Shown: piece by piece, positions 24,669 through 33,417 of the stretch
Layout: every line of letters begins with the position of its first letter
Numbering within the stretch: the first letter of the stretch is position 1
NCBI GenBank assembly: GCA_002353825.1
Contig: DEKJ01000050.1
Span: 1-37,027, forward strand
Length of the DNA: 37,027 nt
DNA from: Prevotella sp. UBA2725
GTDB lineage: Bacteria; Bacteroidota; Bacteroidia; Bacteroidales; Bacteroidaceae
Direction of reading: 5' to 3'
The notes under the pieces: model-generated
Database searches by the model: none
What the model was told of the DNA's origin: nothing
The model's input: the letters and a program-made list of their open reading frames with translations, nothing else
Program-made: the position numbers and the translations under genes

Positions 24669-25106
24669 TTATTTCACACCCGTGTGTCCGTAGCCGCCTG
24701 TACCCCGTTCCGTCTCATCGAGAATCTCCACCTGTTCCCAGGAAGCTGTCTCGTACTTGGCAATAATCATCTGTGCAATACGCTCCCCGGCATTGATGAC
24801 GAAGTCTTCATTGGAGAGGTTGATGAGCAGCACCATCAGTTCGCCACGATAGTCAGCATCTATCGTACCCGGTGTGTTGAGCACCGTGATGCCGTGCTTC
24901 AGTGCAAGCCCACTGCGGGGGCGCACCTGTGCCTCGTAGCCCTCGGGGAGGGCGATGCGCAGACCCGTGGGAATGAGCCGACGCTCCAAGGGTTTCAACG
25001 TGATAGGAGACTCGATATTGGCGCGAAGATCCAACCCCGCGCTCTGACTGGTAGCATATTCCGGCAATGGCTGCCGACCGATGTTTACGACTTTGACTTT
25101 CACCAT
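24669..25106 (-). CDS. dut: dUTP diphosphatase
   Basis: 145 residues; hydrolyses dUTP to dUMP, preventing uracil incorporation and supplying dTMP synthesis. All five trimeric dUTPase motifs are visible: AGLDLRA (I), RPRSGLALKHG (II), GTIDADYRGEL (III, catalytic Asp), ERIAQMII (IV), RGTGGYGHTG (V, C-terminal arm). First gene of the envelope operon. The -7 box stands only seven bases before the ATG, so the mRNA is nearly leaderless. Interestingly it is divergent from dgt, another dNTP hydrolase. Confidence 0.96.
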   Translation of the reverse strand: MVKVKVVNIGRQPLPEYATSQSAGLDLRANIESPITLKPLERRLIPTGLRIALPEGYEAQVRPRSGLALKHGITVLNTPGTIDADYRGELMVLLINLSNEDFVINAGERIAQMIIAKYETASWEQVEILDETERGTGGYGHTGVK

Positions 25107-25113
25107 AATAATG

Positions 25114-25121
25114 CAAAATTA
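25114..25121 (-). promoter_or_regulatory. Candidate -7 box for the dut operon
   Basis: Minus strand TAATTTTG with only seven bases between it and the dut ATG. No TTTG at the usual distance upstream. Confidence 0.45.
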
Positions 25122-25185
25122 CGCAATTTCAAAGAGATAACTCACTTTTTGCCTCTTAAAAAGACGAAAAGCCACAAAATAAGCG

Positions 25186-25193
25186 TAACTTTG
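25186..25193 (+). promoter_or_regulatory. Candidate -7 box for dgt
   Basis: TAACTTTG, 18 bases before the dgt ATG at 25212. No clear -33 element. Confidence 0.45.
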
Positions 25194-25211
25194 CCGGAAA
25201 GGAAGAAGATT

Positions 25212-26549
25212 ATGAACTGGCAACAACTCATCAGCAATAAAAGGCTCGGGCAGGAGGAACGCCACCCGCTTCGCCACGACGACCGCTCAGAATTCAAACG
25301 CGACGGCGACCGACTTATCTATTCGGCTCCTTTCCGCCGCCTTCAGAACAAGACGCAGGTGTTCCCGCTCCCGGGCAGTGTCTTTGTGCACAACCGTCTC
25401 ACCCACTCCATCGAGGTCTCGTCGTTAGGCAAGAGCCTCGGTGATGATGTGGCGCGCCGACTCATCGACAAACACCCCGAACTGCGCAACACGCTCTTCG
25501 AAGAGATAGGTACCATCGTGCAGACAGCGGGCTTGGCGCACGACATGGGCAACCCGCCGTTCGGTCACTCTGGTGAGAAAGCTATCCAGACCTTCTTCAC
25601 GGAGGACAACGGCAGTTTCCTGAAAGCAAAAGTCTCACCGGCATTTTGGGACGACATCACTCATTTCGAAGGCAACGCCAACGCTTTCCGCCTCCTCGCT
25701 CACCAGTTTGTTGGCCGTCGGCCCGGTGGCTTCGTCATGACTTATTCGACCCTTGCCTCCGTCGTCAAATATCCGCGCTCCAGCAGTCTCGCAGGAGACT
25801 ATGGCAAGTTTGGGTTCTTCGCTTCTGAGGCACCTATCTATGAGAAGATAGCCAAGGAATTGGGCATCATCCGGTTATCAGCCGAAGGTGAGCCGCTGAA
25901 ATATGCGCGTCACCCGTTGGTCTATCTCATGGAGGCTGCCGACGACATTTGCTATGAGATCATGGATATCGAGGACTCGCACAAGCTCCGCATCCTGTCC
26001 TTTGACGAGACGCGCGACCTGCTGCTCGGCTTCTTCGATGACGATACGAAACGGCATATCCTCAGCCGACTGAAGGAAGACGGAGTGACGGATGAGAACG
26101 AGCAAGTGGTCTATTTCCGCGCCTGCGCTGTAGGCAAGCTGGAGCATGCCTGCGTGGAGACGTTCGTCGAGCACGAGGAAGACATTCTCAACGGATCCTT
26201 CCAAGGAAGTCTCATCCAGCATATCGCTGAGCCACAGCGCGAGGCTTACCAACGTTGTGTGAAGACATCGTATCAGAAGATTTACCACTCCAAGCCCGTG
26301 CTCGACGTGGAACTGAGTGGTTACAAGATCATGGAGACGCTCATGCGCACGTTCATCGGTGCCGCCATGCATCCGGAGAAGTTCCACTCCCAGCAGCTCA
26401 TCAACCGTTTCTCCTCACAATACGATATCCACAGTGATGACCTCGAGACCCGCATCATGGCAGTGCTCGACTTCATCAGTGGCATGACCGATGTCTATGC
26501 CCTCGATATCTATCAGAAGATCAGCGGGATAGCACTGCCGATAGTATAA
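25212..26549 (+). CDS. dgt: Deoxyguanosinetriphosphate triphosphohydrolase-like protein
   Basis: 445 residues from the ATG at 25212; the longer frame from 24684 runs through dut on the opposite strand and is rejected because the promoter lies between. HD-domain hydrolase splitting dNTP to deoxynucleoside and triphosphate. Motifs: RDGDRLIYSAPFRRLQNKTQVFP, HNRLTHSIEV (first His), AGLAHDMGNPPFGHSGE (HD pair), and ADDICYEIMDIED (late Asp). All metal ligands of the family are in place. Bacterial dGTPases control dNTP pools and some limit phage replication. Confidence 0.93.
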   Translation: MNWQQLISNKRLGQEERHPLRHDDRSEFKRDGDRLIYSAPFRRLQNKTQVFPLPGSVFVHNRLTHSIEVSSLGKSLGDDVARRLIDKHPELRNTLFEEIGTIVQTAGLAHDMGNPPFGHSGEKAIQTFFTEDNGSFLKAKVSPAFWDDITHFEGNANAFRLLAHQFVGRRPGGFVMTYSTLASVVKYPRSSSLAGDYGKFGFFASEAPIYEKIAKELGIIRLSAEGEPLKYARHPLVYLMEAADDICYEIMDIEDSHKLRILSFDETRDLLLGFFDDDTKRHILSRLKEDGVTDENEQVVYFRACAVGKLEHACVETFVEHEEDILNGSFQGSLIQHIAEPQREAYQRCVKTSYQKIYHSKPVLDVELSGYKIMETLMRTFIGAAMHPEKFHSQQLINRFSSQYDIHSDDLETRIMAVLDFISGMTDVYALDIYQKISGIALPIV

Positions 26550-26573
26550 GACTCCCCGATCAGAACATATTAT

Positions 26574-29315
26574 TCAGCAAGAGCTTAGTCCAGCCCTGCT
26601 ACGTCTATACTCTGTAGGTGTACAGTTATAGACATTCTTAAATGCGCGCACAAAATTTGAGTAGTCATTATAGCCACATTTATCTGCTATCTCTGCAAGA
26701 CTCATTTGTGGGTATTTGTCCAGAAGTTTCTGGGCTCTTTCTATTTTTACGCGTTGGATATAGGCCGTTGGAGTGCTGCCAGTAATGGCATTGATTTTCC
26801 GGTAGAACTGCCTTCCGCTCATACACATAGCTGATGCTATACTGGCAACATCAATGTTCTTCCTCCTATTCAAATGAAGGTAAATGATGTCCGTTACCTT
26901 TGCGAGGAAGCGACGGTCTATATCAGTAAGCTGATATTCTTCTTGCTTGTGCGTCCCTGCATTCTCGCGGAACTTGCTATACAAATGCCGATGACGGTCT
27001 ATCAGCATCTCTACCCGGGTACGAAGTTCATCAGGGTTGAAAGGTTTCGTAAGATAAGCATCGGCTCCGGCCTTCAAGCCTTTGATGCGTTCTTCCTCTG
27101 TTACCTTTGCTGTAATGACGATAATAGGAATATGGTCGATAATCTCATTACTTCTTACTTTTCTGCACATCTCCAATCCGTCCATTCCCGGCATCATCAA
27201 GTCGGTGATGATAAGATCGGGTACAAGCTCCATAGCCTTCGCCAATCCTTCGTCTCCATTATTAGCGTAAGAGACCGCATATTTGTCAGAGAACTGCGAA
27301 CCGATATAAGAAGCAATGCTAAGATTTTCCTCAATGATGAGTAGCCTTAACTGAGCCTCGTCGTTCTCGCTGTCTTCAAGTTGTGTATATGTTTCCGGCA
27401 GAAGCGGGATATTCTTCTCTTCTGCATTCGCCACTTGCAGGCTACTCTCATTGCGTATCGGCAAACTGACATGAAACGTTGTACCGGCTCCAGCCTTACT
27501 GTCTACCACGATCTTTCCGCCAGCAGCATCTATAATCTGCTTCACAAGCGCCAGACCTACTCCCGTTCCGATATTTTTCACATTGCTTTCTCCTTGATAG
27601 AACGGCTCAAAGGCATGAGCGATGACCTCTTTACTCATCCCCACGCCCGTGTCGTTTACATCTATCCGATACCATTCGCCTTCCTTCCAAGTTGCAACGC
27701 CCACTTTCCCATAATCAGGCGTAAACTTAAAAGCATTAGAGATGAGATTATTCAGCATCTTATTCAAATAGTCAGGCACAAAATCCATCTCTACATTCTC
27801 CCTGGATAAATATTGTAGTTCAATGTTTCGTTTCTTGGCGTATTCTCGATAGCTCTCTACAACCATCGCGATATATGACGTGATATTTCCATGTCTCCAA
27901 CTGGGGTCCCCGACAGCCGATTTTATCTTAGAGATGTCCAAGAGTTGGTTGATAAGAGTCAGCAAAGCCTTACCCTGACGTTCGATAGTCACAGCTTTAT
28001 TTCTGACGTCACCACTGTCTTCCTTTTGCAGATCATGGCTCAACCCAAGAATAACAGTGAGCGGCGTACGAAACTCATGCGTGATATTGGTAAAGAAGTT
28101 CTCTCGCACCAACGAAAGTCTCTTCAATGCCAAATGGTTACGTCGGTGGATGCGTTGTATATAGTGGAACACAGCTAAGGTTCCGATCAATACAATCACG
28201 ATAAAACCCAGGATGATATCCCCCACTCTACTTGCCATCTTTTGTTGCTGCAACCGCTGTCTAGCCTTATCTACCTCTCTATGCTGATTGTTTCGCTCAA
28301 TGCTCAGGCTAATGTTTTGTATATGATTCACCTTTTCCATATCCACCAAACTGTCATTCATAGCAGTGGCATACTCATAAGATGACAATGCCTTAGAATA
28401 GTCTCCTAGGCGCTTATAATACTGATAATATAAATCATAGATGTCAGCCAAATGTTTCTTTGATTTGATAGCTTTAGCTTTTTCTTTTGCCGTTTCAAGA
28501 TAGGCCAATGCCTTGGTCTCTTGTCTCGTCTTTAGGTAGATTCCAGCCAGAGCAATGAGCGCATTGAGCGCATGCCACTCATCCTTTGATGCTTGCATCA
28601 ATTGATACGCCGATTCATATTCCTTCGTAGCATTGTCGTATTGTTGGGTCTTCTCATAGAGCGAACCAAAATAGGTATGACAGAGCGCAATGCCTAGCTC
28701 GTTGTCGTCTGCCATATTAAGCGCCATCGACTTCCGGTAATAAGCCCCAGCCGAATCTAACTCCCCACGTTTCTCTAATATAGACCCAAGATTGGCATAG
28801 TTGATTGCTTGCCCGGTATTACTATGCAGTTCACGCTCACCAGCCAGAGCGATGCGCAGGGCGCTGTCTGCCCGAGCATAGTTGCCCAACGACAGATAGA
28901 TATTACCCAATCCATTGAGCGACATCACGCGATTCTTTTTAGCGGTAAACGATGTGTTAGTACTCCTCTCACACATTTTCCAAGCCATATAATGATAACT
29001 TTGAGCAGCATCCAGCACGCCCATGCGCCTGTAATCGGTACCTATATTATTGAGGGCCTTAACCCATTCCAAAGTGTCGTCAATAGACTCCGCTTGCTTC
29101 AACCCTTCATTGTGAATGCGCAAGGCTTCCTCAAAACGACTATTATTGCGGAGATCCGTGCCCTGTTCCCTGAGAGCAACAATACTTCCAAGCACCTCTC
29201 CTTCGCTTTGAAGTTTCTTCTGCAGCTTTGTAAGGGAATCTATACCGTTGACAGAATGCACAATACTATCAGCTCTCTCGGTCTTTGAAAGTAATAGTCT
29301 TCTTCTCCTTCGCAC
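26574..29315 (-). CDS. TPR-type hybrid two-component regulator (histidine kinase/receiver/AraC)
   Basis: 913 residues as an open frame from a GTG at 29315; the true start is probably further upstream in another frame (see 29269-29376). TPR sensor about 1-345, transmembrane helix about 365-387 (IILGFIVIVLIGTLAVFHYI), HisKA with phospho-acceptor His413 in NITHEFRTPLT, HATPase (NLISNAFKFT, DTGVGMS, GTGVGLALV), receiver domain with phospho-acceptor Asp705 in ITDLMMPGMDG, TAK and TKPF, and a C-terminal AraC-type helix-turn-helix (about 800-910, SLAEIADKCGYNDYSNFVRAFK). The acidic pair of the receiver reads EE rather than DD. Such one-protein systems usually control nearby surface or glycan genes; the divergent large secreted protein is the obvious candidate target. 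Confidence 0.93.
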   Translation of the reverse strand: MRRRRRLLLSKTERADSIVHSVNGIDSLTKLQKKLQSEGEVLGSIVALREQGTDLRNNSRFEEALRIHNEGLKQAESIDDTLEWVKALNNIGTDYRRMGVLDAAQSYHYMAWKMCERSTNTSFTAKKNRVMSLNGLGNIYLSLGNYARADSALRIALAGERELHSNTGQAINYANLGSILEKRGELDSAGAYYRKSMALNMADDNELGIALCHTYFGSLYEKTQQYDNATKEYESAYQLMQASKDEWHALNALIALAGIYLKTRQETKALAYLETAKEKAKAIKSKKHLADIYDLYYQYYKRLGDYSKALSSYEYATAMNDSLVDMEKVNHIQNISLSIERNNQHREVDKARQRLQQQKMASRVGDIILGFIVIVLIGTLAVFHYIQRIHRRNHLALKRLSLVRENFFTNITHEFRTPLTVILGLSHDLQKEDSGDVRNKAVTIERQGKALLTLINQLLDISKIKSAVGDPSWRHGNITSYIAMVVESYREYAKKRNIELQYLSRENVEMDFVPDYLNKMLNNLISNAFKFTPDYGKVGVATWKEGEWYRIDVNDTGVGMSKEVIAHAFEPFYQGESNVKNIGTGVGLALVKQIIDAAGGKIVVDSKAGAGTTFHVSLPIRNESSLQVANAEEKNIPLLPETYTQLEDSENDEAQLRLLIIEENLSIASYIGSQFSDKYAVSYANNGDEGLAKAMELVPDLIITDLMMPGMDGLEMCRKVRSNEIIDHIPIIVITAKVTEEERIKGLKAGADAYLTKPFNPDELRTRVEMLIDRHRHLYSKFRENAGTHKQEEYQLTDIDRRFLAKVTDIIYLHLNRRKNIDVASIASAMCMSGRQFYRKINAITGSTPTAYIQRVKIERAQKLLDKYPQMSLAEIADKCGYNDYSNFVRAFKNVYNCTPTEYRRSRAGLSSC

Positions 29316-29376
29316 ATGATACGAAGAAGAGACAAATCAATATAGGAAACGGCAATATATAATGAACTGTTCTCAT
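29269..29376 (-). CDS. Lipoprotein signal-peptide fragment of the hybrid regulator (frameshifted start)
   Basis: ATG at 29376 (or 29382) encodes MRTVHYILPFPILICLFF then VSCAKEKKTITFKDRES and a stop at 29269. The first 21 residues are a classic lipoprotein signal with lipobox VSC. It overlaps the regulator frame and would run straight into it (..TERADSIVHSVNG) if one base were removed between about 29316 and 29275, for instance in the CTTTC stretch. It sits at the right distance from a strong promoter, whereas the GTG at 29315 has no export signal. Interpreted as the true 5' end of the regulator gene, separated by a one-base frameshift. Confidence 0.7.
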   Translation of the reverse strand: MRTVHYILPFPILICLFFVSCAKEKKTITFKDRES

Positions 29377-29404
29377 ATACATATACACTGAGCAATGATT
29401 TCTA

Positions 29405-29436
29405 CAAAGGTAAATAAATACTCTCGAATATTCAAA
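29405..29436 (-). promoter_or_regulatory. Promoter of the hybrid regulator gene
   Basis: Minus strand TTTG (29433-29436), 20-base spacer, TACCTTTG (29405-29412); predicted leader about 15-25 bases to the ATG at 29382/29376. Supports the lipoprotein start over the GTG at 29315. Confidence 0.7.
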
Positions 29437-29652
29437 AGTTCCAATCATTATTTTCGTTCAATATCCAATTTATTTCTATACGAAGGCTGGACGCCGCAAA
29501 ATCTAACAAATGCAAATGTGTCACATCAATTAATTAATACTCAGTGTGTTACTTAAATATCATGTCCGATGATGCCAGACACGAGAAAGCAAAAAGTCCG
29601 ATGGAGCAAGGAGGTTGGCAAGATTTTCAAAGCTAATTTTTCCATACATTCT
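29437..29652. other. AT-rich divergent intergenic region
   Basis: Part of the 355-base gap between the regulator and the large secreted protein. Apart from the two promoters at its edges, I find short partial palindromes (TTAATTAATTAA) and two GTCCGATG words (29563 and 29597 area), which might be regulator sites, but no gene or strong repeat. Confidence 0.4.
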
Positions 29653-29660
29653 TAACTTTG
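29653..29660 (+). promoter_or_regulatory. Candidate -7 box for the large secreted protein
   Basis: TAACTTTG, about 77 bases before the ATG at 29738. No TTTG at the normal distance, which would fit an activator-dependent promoter. Confidence 0.45.
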
Positions 29661-29737
29661 CAAATGCAAGAAATGAGAGATCGGAGAAGATAGAGAAGCG
29701 ATAAATCAATATATAGAAACCAATAATAATAATAAAG

Positions 29738-32700
29738 ATGACAAAACACAAGACTCTATTCAGCAGAAATGGGCATACGCTCGTTTACCTACTATTGTTA
29801 GTAGTCTGTCTTTGTACACGTATTTTATCAGCACATGGACAGAATGTAACCATCTCTCCTTCTTCCGGCAGCCTGATTGCTGGCCTCACAGGCGAGAACG
29901 AGGTAGGATTCAGCTACGGCTGGTCTTCTCTCTGGAGGCACACCCAGTTGCCATTGACTCTTTTCGTCTCCGACCATCCTACTATCTCGGAGACGGGCAT
30001 CCTCTATGATCCGGCAGGCAATATTGTGCTGGATAATGACGTGAACACAAATAAGTATGTGATATGTGGAGGAAGCCCCGCAACGACAAATACCCACATG
30101 AGCATTTCCTTACCGAAAGGTTACCGCTTCACAGGCTACAAGATTGTCCTGCTCAACAACATCGGTTATCAGAGAAACTTCCATAACATGGAACTGACTG
30201 CCATGAGCAAGACGTTTGGCGAGATGGACAGCAGCTTCAAGAATTATTTGACTACTGTCGTCACCATGCCCGCCCAGACCGACAGTAAGGAGTATGTCGT
30301 GGAACGCACAAGCAAGACCGAGACAGATATGGGCAATAACCTATATTTCTATTTCGGACACAAAGATAAAGGTTTCTATGCAGCCACCATCAAGAGCATC
30401 GAGCTATATTTCACGGCAGAGCATGCTTTCAATGTGGAAGGTACGCCCGAGTCTCCCGCCAGCATCATCGCTGACGGAGTGAATATCGTAGCAACTCCTT
30501 TCAATACGGGAAAGCTCGATCTCGGATTACTAAAGAATAACACCAAGAGTGGAGAGACCTACTTCAGCTACAATTATACGGCCGTGCAGGAGCTGACAGC
30601 CTACAACTACCTCTATCAGGCTGATGCCGTAACTACAGATTATAAGTTGCCTTCAACAGCAAGATCGGGCAAGATTCAGACACTGCAGAACGATGGCAAG
30701 CTATATTATGCGCTCGGCAATGGTACCTATTACATTGAAACCCCGACCTCTACCACAGACCAGACTGGCAAGAGAATTCCTCTTGGCTTCCGAATCACCG
30801 GTGCTAAGATCCATGCACACTATGGCAAGGCGGCGGCGGCATCCACGCTAACCTATGATGGTAATATTGGGACGATCTCTGCTAGGAGTTGGAACCAAAC
30901 CTATTATCTGCAAACCGATGGTTTCTGGAACACGAATGTGAAGGTCAACTGGTTCCTTAACAAGCAAGGGAAGCTGAAGAGCGGGAACATGTATCTTTAT
31001 GTATATGCTTCCTCTAGCTATAGCGGAACAGTCTATGCACTATATAGCACTACCGACGTCAGCAAAGCTTCAACCTTCTCGCTGAAGAATGGCAAACTAA
31101 TGTATGGAGATAAATATGTTATCGCCTATGACTTAAATGGTCGGGCGCAAGTTTCCAGCAACAGCAATTATGCTGTTTCCTGGAATAAGATCTCCTCGTC
31201 GGCTAATAACCCGGCATTTTCTCCCTCCAACTTCAAGATCTCAGTCTATGGCACCAATGCTAACGATGTGGTGGAGATGGCGAACATAAGCTCTAGTACG
31301 AAGGATATTTCTCTCGCGGTTGAAGATTTGAACAATGATGCTGTTAAGTTTACTATTGAAGGCCTTGAAGAAGGCACGAAGGCATTGATCACTTACAGCC
31401 TTGACATTGAGGCGCTCAATCCTTTTATCAATACGCTCGATATCGTTTGCAAGTCACCGAAAGCCTCAGTTCCCGAACTTATCCAGCAGTTCACCAGCAA
31501 CGACTTCCAGGTTGCTGGCGGTGAGTTCGTCTTCTATGTGCCTTCCGACTTCGTCGATGCCGGTCAGACGTGTAAGTTCACATTCCAGAACCTGACAAGC
31601 AAGTATATGGATGAGACCTACGGACATGGCACAACAGGCAATGCCCGCAACTATTTTGTCAAGTCTGAATACTATAACTCTTTCGGGGATGGAAAACAGT
31701 ACAATGCGACAGGCAATGAAGAGGCGTCTACAAAGGTGAAGACCGAACAGTGCGGCGACAAGCCCTTCAAGTACAATAACGCCGATGAGCTCGCCAACAC
31801 AACGCAAGGCGTCACAGAAGCCTCTCTGGTAGAGAATCCTTATTCCAATGAGCTCTACCTCTCTCAAGGCGGAAAGTTCACTGAGGATATAGAAATTGCT
31901 ATCGATGGAGAAAAGCAATGCTATCTCTTCACGGGTGACGAGACTCGCTACAACATCGCCCCGACGACAGCGCTCGAGCATCGTGCCTATGCATACTACC
32001 TCATGGATATTCAATTGACGAAGAAAGATTACGAGGCTCAGTGCAACCTGAAAGAGCTCTATAAGGCTACTTGCTATGACAACCATACGGAGAAGCCGAT
32101 GTATGGCGCCACTTTTGAGGCTTATGAGACCGGTCATTTAGGAGACCCAAGCTATCTAATCCCCAGTTCAAAGGCTTATCTGACTGTCGACATGATGGCC
32201 AAGGCGCTGAAATCAGCTCTGACAAAGGTCAATGCGAAGACAAACCAGGTGCTCTACCTCGACTTCACCGATCTCTACTCTGTTTCCGTAGAGAGCAAGG
32301 AGAATATGGCCGCCATGAAGAATGTCCTCAACCCCAACGTGCTCATCTACTTCCCGGAGCGCACAAACTACAACGAGGACAACTACGTGCAAAAAACTCA
32401 AAGCGGTAGCTATCGTGCCTGCAAGAACATCGTCATCACCGACAAGCAGCCGTTCTTCGCGCCCTACAAGATTACTGTGCCTGCAGAGAACTACGCTACT
32501 TATACTCGTCTGATCACGGTTCCTAATAATGGCAAGGTAGCACGAGCCAGCATCATCCTGCCGTTCTCACTCGAGCTTCAAGATGGCGAGCACACGAATA
32601 TAACAGATGATCGCTGTGCCTTCAAGGTTACTCAGATGAAGGAGAGCGGATGCATAACGCTTGATGAAAACGAGGCCAACACCTTAACCAACTATGTAGG

Positions 32701-33019
32701 CAAGGCGCAGTTCGTTCCTGTTACAGCCAGCAGCACGACTCCGAACATGCCTTACATGGTGGAGGTAACTAATGCTCCCGACGACGAGACCGTTTCGTTC
32801 ATCGCTACCCAGTACGGCTCTGATGTCGCAGCAACCTGTCCCTCGACGAACGATGATGCTTCCTGCACAATGGATAAAGATAACTACACCTTTACGGGGG
32901 GACTTCTACAGGTTCCATCAGCAATGATTTCTATTCTTTCACCTGCTATGGATCTTACTCTGGTAAGAAATACGACAAGACGGGCAACTACTATTACTTT
33001 GCGAATAACCAGTTCTTGA
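29738..33019 (+). CDS. Very large secreted surface protein, N-terminal part (frameshifted)
   Basis: 1093 residues as read. Signal peptide about 1-35 (LVYLLLLVVCLCTRILSAHGQ). The rest is strand-rich, Thr/Ser/Asn/Tyr-rich, without a recognised catalytic motif; segments such as KGYRFTGYKIVLLNN, IPLGFRITGAKIHAHYG and YLQTDGFWNTNV repeat a similar jelly-roll-like style. I do not recognise a family beyond large Prevotella cell-surface proteins. The correct frame is lost at a run of six G (32896-32901): after it the present frame gives 38 unrelated residues, while the sensible continuation, including the C-terminal sorting tail, is in another frame (32902-33378). With seven (or four) G the protein would be about 1213 residues. 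Divergent from the hybrid regulator. Confidence 0.88.
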   Translation: MTKHKTLFSRNGHTLVYLLLLVVCLCTRILSAHGQNVTISPSSGSLIAGLTGENEVGFSYGWSSLWRHTQLPLTLFVSDHPTISETGILYDPAGNIVLDNDVNTNKYVICGGSPATTNTHMSISLPKGYRFTGYKIVLLNNIGYQRNFHNMELTAMSKTFGEMDSSFKNYLTTVVTMPAQTDSKEYVVERTSKTETDMGNNLYFYFGHKDKGFYAATIKSIELYFTAEHAFNVEGTPESPASIIADGVNIVATPFNTGKLDLGLLKNNTKSGETYFSYNYTAVQELTAYNYLYQADAVTTDYKLPSTARSGKIQTLQNDGKLYYALGNGTYYIETPTSTTDQTGKRIPLGFRITGAKIHAHYGKAAAASTLTYDGNIGTISARSWNQTYYLQTDGFWNTNVKVNWFLNKQGKLKSGNMYLYVYASSSYSGTVYALYSTTDVSKASTFSLKNGKLMYGDKYVIAYDLNGRAQVSSNSNYAVSWNKISSSANNPAFSPSNFKISVYGTNANDVVEMANISSSTKDISLAVEDLNNDAVKFTIEGLEEGTKALITYSLDIEALNPFINTLDIVCKSPKASVPELIQQFTSNDFQVAGGEFVFYVPSDFVDAGQTCKFTFQNLTSKYMDETYGHGTTGNARNYFVKSEYYNSFGDGKQYNATGNEEASTKVKTEQCGDKPFKYNNADELANTTQGVTEASLVENPYSNELYLSQGGKFTEDIEIAIDGEKQCYLFTGDETRYNIAPTTALEHRAYAYYLMDIQLTKKDYEAQCNLKELYKATCYDNHTEKPMYGATFEAYETGHLGDPSYLIPSSKAYLTVDMMAKALKSALTKVNAKTNQVLYLDFTDLYSVSVESKENMAAMKNVLNPNVLIYFPERTNYNEDNYVQKTQSGSYRACKNIVITDKQPFFAPYKITVPAENYATYTRLITVPNNGKVARASIILPFSLELQDGEHTNITDDRCAFKVTQMKESGCITLDENEANTLTNYVGKAQFVPVTASSTTPNMPYMVEVTNAPDDETVSFIATQYGSDVAATCPSTNDDASCTMDKDNYTFTGGLLQVPSAMISILSPAMDLTLVRNTTRRATTITLRITSS
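32896..32901 (+). repeat. Six-G homopolymer at the frameshift
   Basis: GGGGGG within TTTAC-G6-ACTTC. Seven or four G would restore one continuous frame to 33378. It is a plausible slippage (phase-variation) site or a sequencing/assembly length error. Confidence 0.85.
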
Positions 33020-33378
33020 GATCACGGGATCTGAGTGCTAGGTATTCCTACGTATATATCTATCCATTCCGCGCCTACTACAACTGCGAGAGCAATGTCA
33101 TAGGAGCCAAGGGACTCACTGCCTTCAACGTTACATACGATGATCTATCTGCAACGACAGGAATCGACTTAATTACGAAGGATGCGGCTTCAAGCCTCGC
33201 CATTCAGAGCATTGCAGGCGGACTTGTTCTCAGGGCTAACAACGACGTGGATGTCAAGATATTCAGCTCATCCAGACAGCCAATCTTTGCCAAGAGCCTC
33301 AAGATGGGTCAACAGACAGAACTCTCTCTGACATCCGGTATCTATGTGGTGAACGGCAAGAAAGTGGTGGTTTACTGA
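32902..33378 (+). CDS. C-terminal part of the large secreted protein, with sorting-type tail (out of frame)
   Basis: Open from ACT at 32902 in the frame shifted relative to the upstream part: TSTGSISNDFYSFTCYG, then KTGNYYYFANNQFLRSRDLS, YSYVYIYPFRAYY and the end QTELSLTSGIYVVNGKKVVVY. YFANNQFLR plus YPFRAYY is typical of the closing domain of Prevotella surface proteins, and the final GIYVVNGKKVVVY looks like a type IX secretion sorting tail. A start at a TTG (33016) would be needed to express it alone, with no promoter or export signal, so it is best seen as the tail of the same gene. Confidence 0.8.
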   Translation, partial: TSTGSISNDFYSFTCYGSYSGKKYDKTGNYYYFANNQFLRSRDLSARYSYVYIYPFRAYYNCESNVIGAKGLTAFNVTYDDLSATTGIDLITKDAASSLAIQSIAGGLVLRANNDVDVKIFSSSRQPIFAKSLKMGQQTELSLTSGIYVVNGKKVVVY

Positions 33379-33391
33379 TGTGGTTTACTGA
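33366..33391 (+). repeat. 13-base tandem duplication across the stop codon
   Basis: GTGGTTTACTGAT occurs twice in a row (33366-33378 and 33379-33391). The first copy encodes the final Val-Val-Tyr and contains the TGA stop; the second is a non-coding echo, giving a second TGA. Confidence 0.9.
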
Positions 33392-33417
33392 TGTGGATAA
33401 TTAATAACAGAAGAAAG

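Noticed and set aside
24684..25211. Long N-terminal extension of dgt
   Set aside because: It is antisense to dut and lies upstream of the dgt promoter; the family start is at 25212.
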